Origin: Icerya purchasi
Lineage: Eukaryota; Arthropoda; Insecta; Hemiptera; Monophlebidae
Length of the DNA stretch: 64,000 nt
Reading direction: 5' to 3'
Assembly (NCBI GenBank): GCA_039619475.1
Contig: CM077115.1
Coordinates: 401,794,557-401,858,556, forward strand
Each line of letters starts with the position of its first letter. Positions within the stretch are counted from its first letter, which is position 1. Shown here one piece after another: positions 26,201-34,519 of this stretch. The position numbers and the translations under genes are program-made. The notes below the pieces were generated by a model that saw nothing but the letters and a program-made list of their open reading frames with translations, was not told the origin of the DNA and made no database searches.

Positions 26201-29137
26201 AATAATAAGAATTGTGTTAAGTGTTATATAATTCACGCAAAATTAACCGCGAATAATGTTATTTCTACCAAAAATCGACACTTACTTTTTTTTGTTTTAT
26301 AAAAAAAATTTAAAAAAATAAAAAAGCGAATTTTCTTCAAATTTCTGCATTACACAGATTTTATTACTAAATGGAACCAATTTTGTTTTTCGCTAGTTTT
26401 CCTTTTGATTATTTTTCTTGTTCAAATTTTCAGAATAACTGTCCACACTGACCTTCCTCTATGGACATATGTCCATGATGCTTGCAACCAGAATCAGTTG
26501 TAACTCCCTGGGAAATAATATGACTGAAAATAGTTTTATTTTACAATGAATATTTTGAAAATATTAAAAATATTACGAATGAATTTGATAAAATTCAGAA
26601 ACAACATGAGTTCGCATGCGAGGAAAAATGTAAAGATCTCCCAATTAAACTAAGAGATTTTCTTTTTTTTTTAAATACATGTTTAATGGGAATAATGTAA
26701 ATATTTCAGAACTATACACCACCGATGGATAAAGATATCCCAATTGATTTTCGTGTTCAATTAAGAAGAAATGCGCCTAATCCTCTCGGCGTACTTCGTT
26801 CGAAAGGTAATGCTGACTTTCACGATTACATTTTGTACTTTATTTCATCACCCGTGCAGAATTTAAATTTTAAATTATGTCTAGAATAATTTAATAATCG
26901 GCGCTGTTTTTAAATTAATTCCAGCTGCAGGAGAACCGCCTTTATGTTTAGCGGTTTCGATCGGTTTTGCGATAAGGAATGCTTTATTATCAGCTCGCAA
27001 TGATGCTGGCAGCAAAGAAAAGTGGTTTGATATGGGTAAATTTTTTAATTTTAATTCATGGATCTAAAACTGCGTAACGGAAATAATTGTAATTTAAAAA
27101 TTCCGAATTCAATAAATGTAACAGAAATGTTTATAGTGCATGTAATGAAAATACAAATATTTCTCCATGCCTCTCGTAGTAGAACTGTGGTGCATCCGTG
27201 TTTGTTCTCGTAATTTCGCATAGAAGAGGAAACTTTACAGCGCCGTATGTTACGCTTGTTACTCCCATTTCCGGTTGTCATTTTCATTTAATATCATTAC
27301 GAAATAAATCCGTAGGATACCAATCCAACTTCTCAACCCCCAAATTGGATCTGTCACTCGCAGATCTAGAAAAATCTAAAACCAGTCTAATCAACTATAT
27401 TCAAAACTATAACCGTCTCCTTAGCAAATATCCTAACTTCGAAAAAATATTCACAGATGGCTCCAAGTCGCCAGACAGAGCAGGCTGCCCGTTTGTTCAT
27501 GATAACATCACTGCTCCGTCCTCTCTACCAACATACTTTACAGTTCTTTCAATGAAACTCTACGCTTTAAAATTAGCAAACCAATACTGCGCAGATCTAC
27601 CCTCCAGTAATATCCTGATATTACCAGATTCGCTATCAGTGCTCCTATCCAAACTATCACATGAAAAAACAACATCTAATTGCACAAGAGATAATCCAAA
27701 CGCTCTCGACAATAAATGATATTTCGCTGGATCCCATCTCACTTCTACATTCCTCAAAACGCAATAGCAGACGAAATAGCTAAGATATCCCTAACAATTT
27801 TTCCAATTCCGAATATTCCAATCCCGTTATCGGACATTGAAAAAGCAAACAAAAACATTATACCCAAATCCTTTCAAAAAATATGGGACCTCGTCCCGAC
27901 TTCCAACAAATTAAAATCCATTAAAAAGATATCGATCCCTGGAGAACTTCATACCAAGAATCCAGAAAAGACGAAGAAGTTGTTCTGCTCAGATTAAGAA
28001 CAGGTCACTCCGCTCTAACACATGGACTACTTCGACCGCTATGCGGCTCATGCAATGTTCGTGTTTCTATCCAACACATAATATTCGATTGTTCAAAATT
28101 CCTTACCCAAAGAAACCTGCACATCCTCAACGAAACTCTAGAATCCTTACTCTCAGATAGCTACACTCAAAATTCTTAGATCCTCTCCCTTCTAAAAGCT
28201 ACTCAATTTTACCTAAAAATTTAAACTAAATAATTCCTCACTCCTCTAGCCAAAAGGCTGTATACGGCGGAAAGAAATAATGATAAAAAAAAACAAATCT
28301 ACAAGGCTACAGGTTTTTTTATATGTGCAAAAAAAAAAATCAGTTTAGAAAACTCTTTTTTCTCTATAAATTACTTCGTTTTTTAATAAATTATTATGTT
28401 ATTTTACATTCCTTATGACAGCACAGAATAATTTAAATTCATTTGCGAAAACTGTCTGTCATATTTTTTAATTATCCAAACTTTAGGAAGTAAAACCACA
28501 TTGACATAATTTTGATCGGTTTAAAATAATAATTTTTAGCTTTTATAAAAGTTTTCTTCTTGTAAATTTTCAATTAAACTATTATTTAATAATTTAATTG
28601 CTTCATACCATGTTAATGGCTGATTGAAAAATTCTATAAAGTGACTAATGTAATCATTATCAATAATTTGATTTAAGTACATTTAAAACCATTACATTAA
28701 ATGTATTGATTTGGGGGAGCATATTTCTTTTCATTAGAAAATTTTTGCTTATATGACGAAATGTAAAACGTGTCATTTGTTGGTCAATGGAGATTTTTCA
28801 TTCAAATTTGATGATAAATTTAAGGTGAACTGGGAATTTTGTTGTCATTATGTGGCTTAAAATAACATCACGTTTTAAAAAAGCGCCAAAAAGTTCCAGA
28901 TAATTCCAAATAATTCTAAACAATGCCAAACACTTCTCCACCGGTTTACCCGCTGCTATTCGCTCAGTCATGCAACATCGGCTTTATAGATGCGTCTTAA
29001 AATATCATAACTTGTAATCGTTGCGAACGAATTAATAAAAAATATTAATCTGATTGCGAATATTTTCAGACATGCCGTACACGCCGGAAAACAATTTGCT
29101 CAACAGCATGTCGACGATAGATCAATACACATTATAG
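3342..29137 (+). CDS. Aldehyde oxidase, molybdopterin-binding half (11 exons, 5' part outside window)
   Basis: Eleven exons with GT-AG borders join in frame to about 508 residues and a stop at 29135-29137. They match the C-terminal molybdenum domain of the xanthine dehydrogenase/aldehyde oxidase family: [34 protein letters not shown] and the catalytic AAGEPP glutamate, in the correct order. The two residues that xanthine dehydrogenase uses to hold purines are changed. The Glu after GGGFGGK is Phe, and the position of bovine Arg880 is Tyr by my alignment. This argues for an aldehyde oxidase. Such enzymes oxidise aldehydes and N-heterocycles in the cytosol using Mo-cofactor, two 2Fe-2S clusters and FAD, and in insects they are linked to odorant and xenobiotic clearance. 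The Fe-S and FAD exons must lie left of the window. No frameshift or stop was seen, so the gene looks functional. Confidence 0.93.
4009..4204 (+). CDS. Aldehyde oxidase exon 2
   Basis: Acceptor TTTTTTGCAG, donor GTTAGT, start phase 0 and end phase 1. It encodes [19 protein letters not shown], then the region equivalent to bovine Arg880 (here Tyr in the segment LRYLET), and it ends in TVCRAPG, the counterpart of the FRGFG Mo-cofactor loop. Insect aldehyde oxidases commonly have RAPG or RSPG here. Confidence 0.92.
4205..4924 (+). other. Start of aldehyde oxidase intron 2, no feature seen
   Basis: Unique-looking AT-rich intron sequence. I see no coding segment or repeat family before the Jockey-type fragment that begins near 4925. 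Confidence 0.4.
4925..5095 (+). mobile_element. Jockey-like LINE C-terminal fragment
   Basis: A short plus-strand reading frame contains [20 protein letters not shown]. The same SIQP..NPWF..FPSL.R pattern occurs in the fragment at 14870-15440, and a [10 protein letters not shown] variant in the one at 10085-10500. This places the piece just upstream of the C-terminal zinc-knuckle-like region of one Jockey-like family. It directly precedes the 5' part of another copy at about 5106. Confidence 0.6.
5106..7630 (+). mobile_element. Degenerate Jockey-clade non-LTR retrotransposon
   Basis: The order is that of a Jockey-type LINE: a decayed gag-like ORF1 (about 5320-5870), an apurinic-type endonuclease (6014-6640) and a reverse transcriptase (about 7030-7620). 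RT motifs visible in shifting frames are [35 protein letters not shown] and the FVDD catalytic box near 7425. Many stops and frameshifts make it inactive. It lies in intron 2 of aldehyde oxidase in the sense orientation. No RNase H or poly-A tail is attached here, so the copy is 3' truncated or broken up. Confidence 0.85.
6014..6640 (+). pseudogene. LINE endonuclease remnant (EEP family)
   Basis: From 6014 the frame reads IIQWNCKGF, then IIYLQE (metal-binding Glu), VSIYIPP and [10 protein letters not shown] (GDFN-H box with Asn changed to Ser). After a stop and frameshift at 6466 it continues to [10 protein letters not shown], the terminal SDH box near 6580. These are the successive boxes of the LINE apurinic/apyrimidinic-type endonuclease. 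The break at 6466 and the altered GDFN box mean it is not functional. Confidence 0.8.
7631..9185 (+). other. Rest of aldehyde oxidase intron 2
   Basis: AT-rich intron of about 1.5 kb with many stops in all frames. I see no repeat or coding signal I can name. Confidence 0.4.
9186..9379 (+). CDS. Aldehyde oxidase exon 3
   Basis: Acceptor CATATTAG, donor GTACAA. It encodes [20 protein letters not shown] and continues to KISVETFNK. It follows CRAPG directly and covers the helix after the Mo-cofactor loop. Phase is 2 bases to complete the Gly codon, and the exon ends in phase 0. Confidence 0.9.
9400..10084 (+). other. Aldehyde oxidase intron 3, first part
   Basis: AT-rich with several A-runs (9719-9740, 9890-9910). 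No gene or repeat family recognised. Confidence 0.4.
10085..10500 (+). mobile_element. Jockey-like LINE 3' end with poly-A tail
   Basis: The plus-strand segment encodes a decayed C-terminus with [20 protein letters not shown] and then [20 protein letters not shown]. The last is the HxxxxC zinc-knuckle-like end of Jockey-type ORF2. A short UTR then leads into an interrupted poly-A tract at 10469-10500. It shares its coding end with 14870-15440. Confidence 0.75.
11025..11076. repeat. (AAT)n microsatellite
   Basis: About 17 uninterrupted AAT units within the 3' UTR of the minus-strand LINE. On the minus strand they read as (ATT)n. Confidence 0.95.
11336..11758 (-). pseudogene. LINE RNase H domain remnant
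   Basis: The 140-residue open frame has [16 protein letters not shown] (third acidic residue) and [22 protein letters not shown] (histidine and last aspartate of RNase H). The first TDG box lies upstream near 11900 in another frame. RNase H removes the RNA strand during retrotransposition. The frame continues in another phase into the C-terminal LRSGHS segment at 11166-11335. Confidence 0.8.
11941..12680 (+). other. Aldehyde oxidase intron 3, last part
   Basis: AT-rich intron sequence leading to the polypyrimidine tract before exon 4. Nothing recognised. Confidence 0.4.
12681..12839 (+). CDS. Aldehyde oxidase exon 4
   Basis: Acceptor TTCTATTTAG, donor GTAAAA, 53 codons, phase 0 at both ends. 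It encodes [20 protein letters not shown] and ends in [30 protein letters not shown] is one of the most conserved Mo-cofactor-contacting stretches of the family. Confidence 0.93.
12840..14302 (+). other. Aldehyde oxidase intron 4, first part
   Basis: About 1.4 kb of AT-rich intron without recognised coding segments or repeats. Confidence 0.4.
14303..14640 (-). mobile_element. LINE C-terminal fragment with (GAA)n tail
   Basis: On the minus strand the frame reads [31 protein letters not shown] and then [12 protein letters not shown]. This resembles the C-terminal cysteine-rich segment of insect LINE ORF2 proteins (R.RTG.G, C.CG...QTM..I). A simple (GAA)n tract (14305-14323 as CTT on the + strand) ends the element where a tail should be. 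The fragment is 5' truncated. Confidence 0.65.
14870..15440 (+). mobile_element. Degenerate Jockey-like LINE fragment (RNase H to C-terminus)
   Basis: The fragment runs through a decayed RNase H ([17 protein letters not shown] near 14900, [15 protein letters not shown] text near 15025-15065), then [20 protein letters not shown] and an ADHIFFE-like end near 15395. It has the same order and motifs as the fragments at 4925-5095 and 10085-10500. Frameshifts occur throughout. Confidence 0.7.
15559..15687 (+). CDS. Aldehyde oxidase exon 5
   Basis: Acceptor AATTTTCAG, donor GTAAGT, 43 codons. It encodes [20 protein letters not shown], then [19 protein letters not shown]. The TSPN..SGG.T.S segment is the family's Mo-cofactor pocket loop in an insect aldehyde oxidase-like form. 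Confidence 0.92.
15866..16138. mobile_element. Small inverted-repeat element (MITE-like)
   Basis: The ends TGTGACGGTCACTGAGAAAA and its right-hand counterpart are inverted repeats of about 30 bp that share TGTGACGGTC, TGAGAAAAGGTACATA and more. The 273-bp element has no coding capacity. CA/TA repeats at the flanks blur the target duplication, so the transposon superfamily is uncertain. Confidence 0.7.
16139..17190 (+). other. Aldehyde oxidase intron 5, remainder
   Basis: AT-rich intron with a short (TA)n tract at 16784-16803. Nothing else recognised. Confidence 0.4.
17192..17241. repeat. (TA)n microsatellite next to an exon
   Basis: About 50 bases of almost pure TA, ending 23 bases before the acceptor-side first base of aldehyde oxidase exon 6. 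It displaces the usual branch-point region. Confidence 0.9.
17265..17392 (+). CDS. Aldehyde oxidase exon 6
   Basis: Acceptor after a TTTTTTTTCAAAG tract, donor GTAAGA. It encodes [17 protein letters not shown] and [19 protein letters not shown]. It ends in phase 2 and the Met codon is completed by exon 7. Confidence 0.9.
17393..19196 (+). other. Aldehyde oxidase intron 6, first part
   Basis: AT-rich intron with T-runs near 18211 and 18391. No coding or repeat signal that I can name. Confidence 0.4.
19197..19718 (-). mobile_element. Probable retroelement 3' end with poly-A tail
   Basis: On the minus strand, non-coding sequence ends in a long A-rich tract (T-rich on + at 19197-19225). A run such as AATAAATGATGATAAGAG lies about 90 bases before the tail. 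This fits a retrotransposon or retrocopy 3' UTR, but no coding part identifies the family. Confidence 0.45.
19719..20460 (-). mobile_element. Second probable retroelement fragment with poly-A tail
   Basis: A 17-base T-run at 19719-19735 is the minus-strand poly-A tail of a sequence extending to about 20460. Two partly open minus frames (19740-20062) are present, without motifs I recognise. It may be the decayed end of a LINE, or a retrocopy. Confidence 0.35.
20750..20945 (+). pseudogene. Reverse transcriptase remnant
   Basis: In the + frame the text reads [20 protein letters not shown], then [24 protein letters not shown]-like text followed by FADD is the core of a LINE reverse transcriptase (motifs B and C). 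Only about 65 codons survive, in intron 6 of aldehyde oxidase. Confidence 0.75.
21510..21606 (+). CDS. Aldehyde oxidase exon 7
   Basis: Acceptor TTTTTATAG, donor GTTGTA. The first base completes Met. It then encodes [20 protein letters not shown] and [12 protein letters not shown], the conserved GVACSEVEID-like strand of the Mo domain. Confidence 0.9.
21607..23220 (+). other. Aldehyde oxidase intron 7, first part
   Basis: AT-rich intron with a 20-base A-run at 21831-21855. No recognised feature. Confidence 0.4.
23225..23541 (+). mobile_element. LINE ORF2 C-terminal fragment (Jockey/I-like)
   Basis: From about 23290 an uninterrupted frame reads [16 protein letters not shown], then [20 protein letters not shown]. 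This is the RLR.GHS..TH and C..C......H...EC zinc-knuckle-like end of Jockey/I-type ORF2 proteins. An [15 protein letters not shown] ending follows. The piece is 5' truncated and abuts an RTE-like fragment. Confidence 0.8.
23553..24430 (+). mobile_element. RTE-like LINE fragment with (ATG)n end
   Basis: Reverse transcriptase from the catalytic [20 protein letters not shown] box through the thumb, including [54 protein letters not shown] and [12 protein letters not shown]. It ends near 24376 with a stop, and short TGATGATGATGA repeats follow at 24417-24428, as is common for RTE elements. Stops near 24061 and 24161 interrupt the frame. It lies in aldehyde oxidase intron 7 in the sense orientation. 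Confidence 0.85.
24431..25306 (+). other. Aldehyde oxidase intron 7, last part
   Basis: AT-rich intron without recognised features. Confidence 0.4.
25307..25468 (+). CDS. Aldehyde oxidase exon 8
   Basis: Acceptor TTTCTAATAG, donor GTAAGT, 54 codons, phase 0. It encodes [20 protein letters not shown], then [19 protein letters not shown]. The D.G.S.NP..D.GQV.GAF..GLG block is a signature of the family. Confidence 0.94.
25469..26709 (+). other. Aldehyde oxidase intron 8
   Basis: AT-rich intron of 1241 bp. No recognised feature. Confidence 0.4.
26710..26806 (+). CDS. Aldehyde oxidase exon 9
   Basis: Acceptor ATATTTCAG, donor GTAATG. It encodes [20 protein letters not shown], then [12 protein letters not shown]. 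It corresponds to the Y.IP...DIP..F.V segment before the catalytic glutamate. The following intron is only 118 bp. Confidence 0.92.
26925..27035 (+). CDS. Aldehyde oxidase exon 10 (catalytic glutamate)
   Basis: Acceptor TTAATTCCAG, donor GTAAAT. It encodes [20 protein letters not shown]. The Glu of GEPP is the general base equivalent to bovine xanthine oxidase Glu1261, so the active site is intact. Confidence 0.94.
27290..28310 (+). mobile_element. LINE fragment: RNase H and C-terminus with A-rich tail
   Basis: Plus-strand RNase [51 protein letters not shown]. It is followed by [20 protein letters not shown] and a C..C.......[11 protein letters not shown] knuckle-like end. The UTR finishes near 28275 with TAATGATAAAAAAAA. 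This is typical of Jockey/I-type elements. A frameshift near 27718 and the loss of the upstream RT show that it is dead. It sits sense-oriented in aldehyde oxidase intron 10. Confidence 0.85.
28311..29069 (+). other. Aldehyde oxidase intron 10, last part
   Basis: AT-rich intron. A short run at 28895-28940 repeats a TTCCAAATAATTC-like unit a few times. Nothing else recognised. Confidence 0.4.
29070..29137 (+). CDS. Aldehyde oxidase terminal exon 11
   Basis: Acceptor ATATTTTCAG. It encodes [20 protein letters not shown] plus TL and the stop TAG at 29135-29137. The short tail ending in a hydrophobic pair matches insect aldehyde oxidases. Exon 10 ends one base into the Asp codon, which this exon completes. 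Confidence 0.88.
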
Positions 29138-29236
29138 TGATAACAATTTTTTCTGAATCGATGTGGGCAATATACTAATAATGGTTACGTTTTTCTCCGT
29201 TGGAGTTAAACTTTATACTAGAATTGTAGAAATTAA

Positions 29237-29242
29237 AATAAA
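29237..29242 (+). promoter_or_regulatory. Polyadenylation signal of aldehyde oxidase
   Basis: AATAAA 100 bases after the aldehyde oxidase stop codon, with T/GT-rich sequence downstream (CTTGTGGC, TTTTTGTTTG). It is the best candidate 3' end of the transcript. Confidence 0.6.
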
Positions 29243-30636
29243 TATTTACTTGTGGCAAGCAATTTTTGTTTGATTTGACCTTGTCTACATGTGACAACAA
29301 GAAGTTCCGCCTACTATCTTTTCACGCATCTTGGCTATCAATAGTATTGTAATAGTTTAAGAGCCTAGTAGTACGCCGAATTAAGTATTTGAAGGTTTTT
29401 CTCTTAAATTCACGAAGCAGACAAATTCAAAAGAAAACATATTACTTAATAACGTGAAATAAAAATCGTTAATGCGATTTTGAAACAAAAATGATAGAAA
29501 GAAATGCTGCGAAGTTCCAAAAATAAAAACTCAGATTTTGTTAAGGAAAACGAGGAAAGTACGAATAGGTAGCAAAGTATCGTAAAAGAAAAAATAAAAT
29601 GAGGAATGATTTTTAGAATTAAAGTTTCTTTTTCGTTTAAATTATAATAATAAGTTGTTCCTTTTATTTGGTTTTGGTTATTATCCTTCTTCTCTCTATA
29701 GTGCCATACTTAATTCCTGATCGTCGGCGACTCCTATTCGTACATTTTTAGCTGTACAGATATAGGTGGTGTACTAGGCAATTATCCTAGCTCGAGATAA
29801 ACCAGCACTATTTTCTGAAAAAAGGATATTACAACTTAAATCACCGTAATGTGCAACTTATAACTAGAACGTTTTGAAAAACGGAACTCTTCGATTTTCC
29901 TAGAATGTCGACCAAATGCGAGCCGCTTTGGCTAACATAGTTACTCATAGAAGTATCGTTTAGAATAGCCCGCAAATACATTTATAGTATCGAGATTCTT
30001 AAGTGATCACGAGTCGTCACAATTTGAAAAGAAAATGATGGAATACATCGACAAAATTAAACTAATTGCGTTGATCGGAGTACACATTATTAATGACCAT
30101 TACTCGTTTTACACATTACTTCGCTACCAGATCAATAAGTGTTATTCATTTCTATAATTACCGTTCCCATTTAGTTATTGCATACTCTTTTGTTGCTGAA
30201 ATATTTTTCCAATGTTGTCTTTTTGTATAGAAATTTTTCAGAATTAAAAGCGTTCAGGGTGACGATAGTGCTAAGAAAATAGTTTGTTTATTGAAATTGT
30301 TCCGATTATTTTAAACTTATTATAATTTAAGATTTAAAAGAGAACATACATATAATTGTGTGTACAGTAACAAACAAAAACTATAAAAAGTAATATTCGT
30401 CGGAAATTTAACGAGAAATTCAACTATAACAATTACCGGTCTATTTTTAGCCTGTTTAGACGCCAAGTTCTAATGTCCAATTTTTAAGTATAATAAATGT
30501 TTGCTTGATATGTATTTTTGTAATATTAACGGGCAATATACATACATGTGTATCATTAAGGGTGTTCCGGAGAGATTACAGTTGAGGATAATGTAATAAA
30601 CATATACTTACATTGATTAGTTTACTTTTATACTTG

Positions 30637-30670
<34 letters not shown>

Positions 30671-33600
30671 TATACGCTACATGTCCTTCACCTGACCGCG
30701 ATACAATATGCATATCGATTCTTCTGATCTCCCCAAGAAACCTCCTTTACACCCGAGTGCTATAGTTTTTCTATAACACTTACAGGAAAATTGTCTCAAT
30801 TGACTGCGCAGTTTTTATGGTAAATTAATTTATTATACTAAAATATTTTCTTTAAACAGTTTCAATTATTTACTATTAAGCAAATTTAAACTATGATTTT
30901 TTAAAACTTAAAAAAGATGACATATTTTTATAATGGTTTTTTATAAGTTTTTTTTGTTTTTCATTTTCATATCATTTCCGGCGGACGGAAGAATAATGGC
31001 GTTGCCATTAATATGGGTATATATACCGAATATGAAATAAATAGTAAAGCTGCAAAGCTGTAAAAAATGTACCTTCAAAAATAGACAAACACGCAAACTT
31101 GCTTTACTTATATTACACAAAATCAATGGCGTCTATAATTATTATATACGTACATCTCGGAATCATAAATCTGAATAGTTTTAACCAAATCGTTATCATA
31201 ATCTCCGCAAATTTTTCAAAACTTATCAGTAATGCGCCAAGAACAGAATCTTTCAGGAATAGTACCTTTATATAATCATACATTTCCGGTATTTTTGTAA
31301 ATCGGCCGGTACGAAACATACATTTCAAGCGTCCATTTTGTATTAATTATAGCTTATTATAAACAGAATCGGAAATGTAAGATCGAGCGAGAAAGCATAT
31401 GTAATAACTAGCATTTCATGAAGAATTTCTTTATTATTCACATCCGGATGTCGACGGAAGCATTTGCACTATATTAAAACTTTTATTTCCAACATTAACC
31501 ACCGTGGAATTCCTAAATTATCAATTATATCTATATTTATATATTAATTATAAAATACGTGTATTTGAAGGCTGCGATAACATTTTTTATAAGAACAATT
31601 TTAAAATGAAAAAAAAAAAAATTAAAAAACAAAGGCAAAACAATTCAAAAGTTAAACCTAGTGGTCGTAACTTTTTTTTTTTTTTTTTTTTTTTTTTTGA
31701 ATTAACTTACATATTCTAAAATCTTGTTTAAAAAAATCGGCGCTGGACGCCTCTCCGTTGGAGACCCCCGGACTCCTCAATGCTCTCTGTTTAGAGCCTA
31801 CGGCTAAAATTCAAATAACCTGGAACATGCTTCAGCCGTTTGCTGACTGTTAATATAATCTCTGATACTTTCAACTGTTTTTGTACGATAATTGAAGATG
31901 CAATGACGTTCACGTCTTGAATTCGAAAGAAAATAGTAATGTTAACGATTTTATTTTAAATTTGTTTTATTCTTGTGTCACGCGATCCTTGGAAATAATG
32001 GACAATATGGGTTTATAATAGCTAAAGTAAGTTATGTAATTTTTAGAATCGAATTTTGTCGATGTGACGAGCGAAGATCAAATCGATATACGATACTCCC
32101 CACTAGTAGTTGACAGAGCTGGATTCGTTTTGAGTTGTAATCCAAAGGTTTCTTCCATGAACCGAAATAATCGCCGATTTTAGGTGTCTTGAGATCGACA
32201 GCGAGCATCTCCGAACACGAATGATTGGATATGTAAATGTATAAGACCGTAAACCGATAAGACAACTTTCGTTGGAAACTACTATTTTTTCGGGAGATTT
32301 GCACAATTTCCATTCTTTATTTCATTTCTATAGATTTGCGTATTTCAGTTCTTTCTTTCATTCATTCGACAACAGTTTTATATCTTCTTTTTTTTTTTTT
32401 GTAGATGCAACATTATAATGCGTAGTATATTTACACATAGACGTCGAGGAACGACAATTATCACGGTCCGAACATGACTGACTTAAGACAATTAAAAGAA
32501 AAGGCTGTATTCTTATTTACCTCCCGCGTGACGCTCTCGAGTTCCACTTTAGTGCGATATTTTCTGCGTTCTACTTTAGTGTTGACTGCCAGTAAGGTCA
32601 CGGCTAAAGCATGTTCCATGCTAACAATAAATGTGAAACCCTTTTTTTAATTTAAATTAATGAATATTAATATCAACTATTATACCCTTTTTAAGTATGA
32701 TATAATCGAAAAAAATAACTATGGTAATAAATTTAACGATCGTATTGTAATGCTGCGTATTTATTAAACAGTAACTGCGTACTAATTTATTTGGGGGGGG
32801 GGTATCACTTTAAACGAAATTTAGAGAGTTTTTTACCAGCCCGGTACTTGTATGTTCTTTACGAATATATTGCGCTGACACATATACGCGAGAGAAAAAT
32901 AGCATGGATAAAGCTAGCCTTACATTTTTTCCTTCGTTTAAAATTTCATTAATAATTATGAACTGAATAACAGCACAATGTAGACCAGCTAATGCTTAAT
33001 GAGAACAATACAGACAATAAATTGTAAGCTCGTCATTAAGGAGTTTTTATGTTTACGAATCTTTGAATGAACAAAGATCTCCTTATGAAAGATGAAAATG
33101 AATTTTTACAAGTACTCGTCGAATTTTTAATTCGACGAAACATTCACAAAACTACCAACTCCTTCGTACTGAACTCGTTGAAAATTTAATTATAAATACG
33201 AAATCAATACGAATATATTTCGCGGGGCATTGAAATACCTGGGCATTTTGATGTTCCGAGAATTTTATAGAAAACCAAAAGGGAAATGTGCAAAGTTTCA
33301 TGCAGCATAATTCTTGCCATAGTGCTAGTCAATCTCAATGCTGAACCAATGGAGCACCGAATGTGAGAGAAAACAGTAATAATTCGAATGCATTCCAGTT
33401 CATGGACTGAGCGAGTTAACTTGACCCAAATGCATTCGAAAGAAAAAGAAATGTAATAAATGTACTGAAGTCCGACAGTGGTTTTGAACACTTCAGCGAC
33501 AGTACGATTTACAAATAAGAAAGAAGTAAAGATGATTAAGGGAATAAGGAAAGAAACAGAAGAGAACAGAAAGAAGAATATCTAGTCCCAGGTCTTCTTA

Positions 33601-34080
33601 CTCTCCTTCCTTTTTTCTTAATCATAGAAAGAGGAATTTATTTATCTGTACATTACTGAAAAGAAAACGAGATAAAGGATCAACGAAGAATGAAGAGGAA
33701 GCAACTTTATTAGAAGAAAGTATTTTTTAATTGTGGTCGATTGAGTAATAAAATTGTCTTTTCCACTTTGTGGAGATAACGCTGCGCCACCTATTGCCTT
33801 CACAAACGTTTTTATTGGGATTATTCCGATTTACTATTCGAAAGACTACTCACTAATTTTTTGTTTAGTTCTAAGTAGATAGGAAATATATAAGCTGAAG
33901 CACTGGCCAATCGGCAGCCAGTATTTAGTCGCATGAACCACACCGCCTTTTACACAACTAATCAAAAACTAGTATTTTGTCAAATTACCAAATCCTACTC
34001 CAATAAACCCAAAAACGCCACACTGATCTGTTCCAGACTAGTTACGACCCCCTTGCTTGGTGCATACATATGTCTTTAAG
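29243..34080. other. Intergenic AT-rich DNA
   Basis: No gene recognised in about 4.8 kb. It holds a (TA)n tract at 30642-30668, a 25-base T-run at 31672-31698, a G-run at 32792-32801 and short ORFs without known motifs. An ORF at 33204-33491 (-) has no recognisable domain. Confidence 0.4.
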
Positions 34081-34440
34081 GTTATAAAACAAAAAAGTGT
34101 TATAGCTCAGCACCTCTCAGACCTCTTTATACCTCCAAATGCTTTCTCTACAAATGCCATTACAATGAAGCCCTAGAATACTAGTTTAGGTAGCAGACAT
34201 AATCTCACACCAATATCACATCAGTACAAAGAATGAATTCACATTTACAATACAGCTTTCAGTGTACTGTCTTATGTAAGAATACACAATTCACAAGCTG
34301 CACACAAGTATAAAGAACTACCCATACCCTCACAATGAAGCCTTCGGGGTACTGACTTGGACAGAAGACGTGCCATCACAACTAAGTTGCAGAAGTATAA
34401 ATAATTACCCTACAATTAAAATAAAGGCCTGCGTTACTAA
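34080..34440. repeat. Degenerate tandem repeat, period about 80-85 bp
   Basis: The motif ACAATGAAGCC or a variant recurs at 34162, 34247, 34332 and 34412. Each is followed by a (C/G)TACT-like step and preceded by an AGTATAAAGAA-like stretch. This gives roughly four decayed units. A further partial unit may precede 34162. Confidence 0.65.
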
Positions 34441-34494
34441 ATTGTATAGGGAGTTCTTTATACTTGTGTGTAGCTTGTAAATTTTGTGTTCTTT
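34273..34494. repeat. Inverted repeat overlapping the tandem array
   Basis: 34273-34326 is nearly the reverse complement of 34444-34494; the shared core is AGTTCTTTATACTTGTGTG. The right arm lies against the minus-strand LINE fragment, so it could be an inverted unit of the same repeat or a transposon end. Confidence 0.65.
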
Positions 34495-34519
34495 TTCGGT
34501 AGCGCAAATTCTAAAATGA

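Noticed and set aside
3342..29137. Calling the molybdenum-domain gene a xanthine dehydrogenase
   Set aside because: The Glu and Arg that xanthine dehydrogenase uses for purine binding are replaced by Phe and Tyr, and the pocket loop is CRAPG; aldehyde oxidase fits better.
33204..33491. 95-codon open frame on the - strand
   Set aside because: I recognised no domain and saw no gene context; chance frame or unknown repeat.
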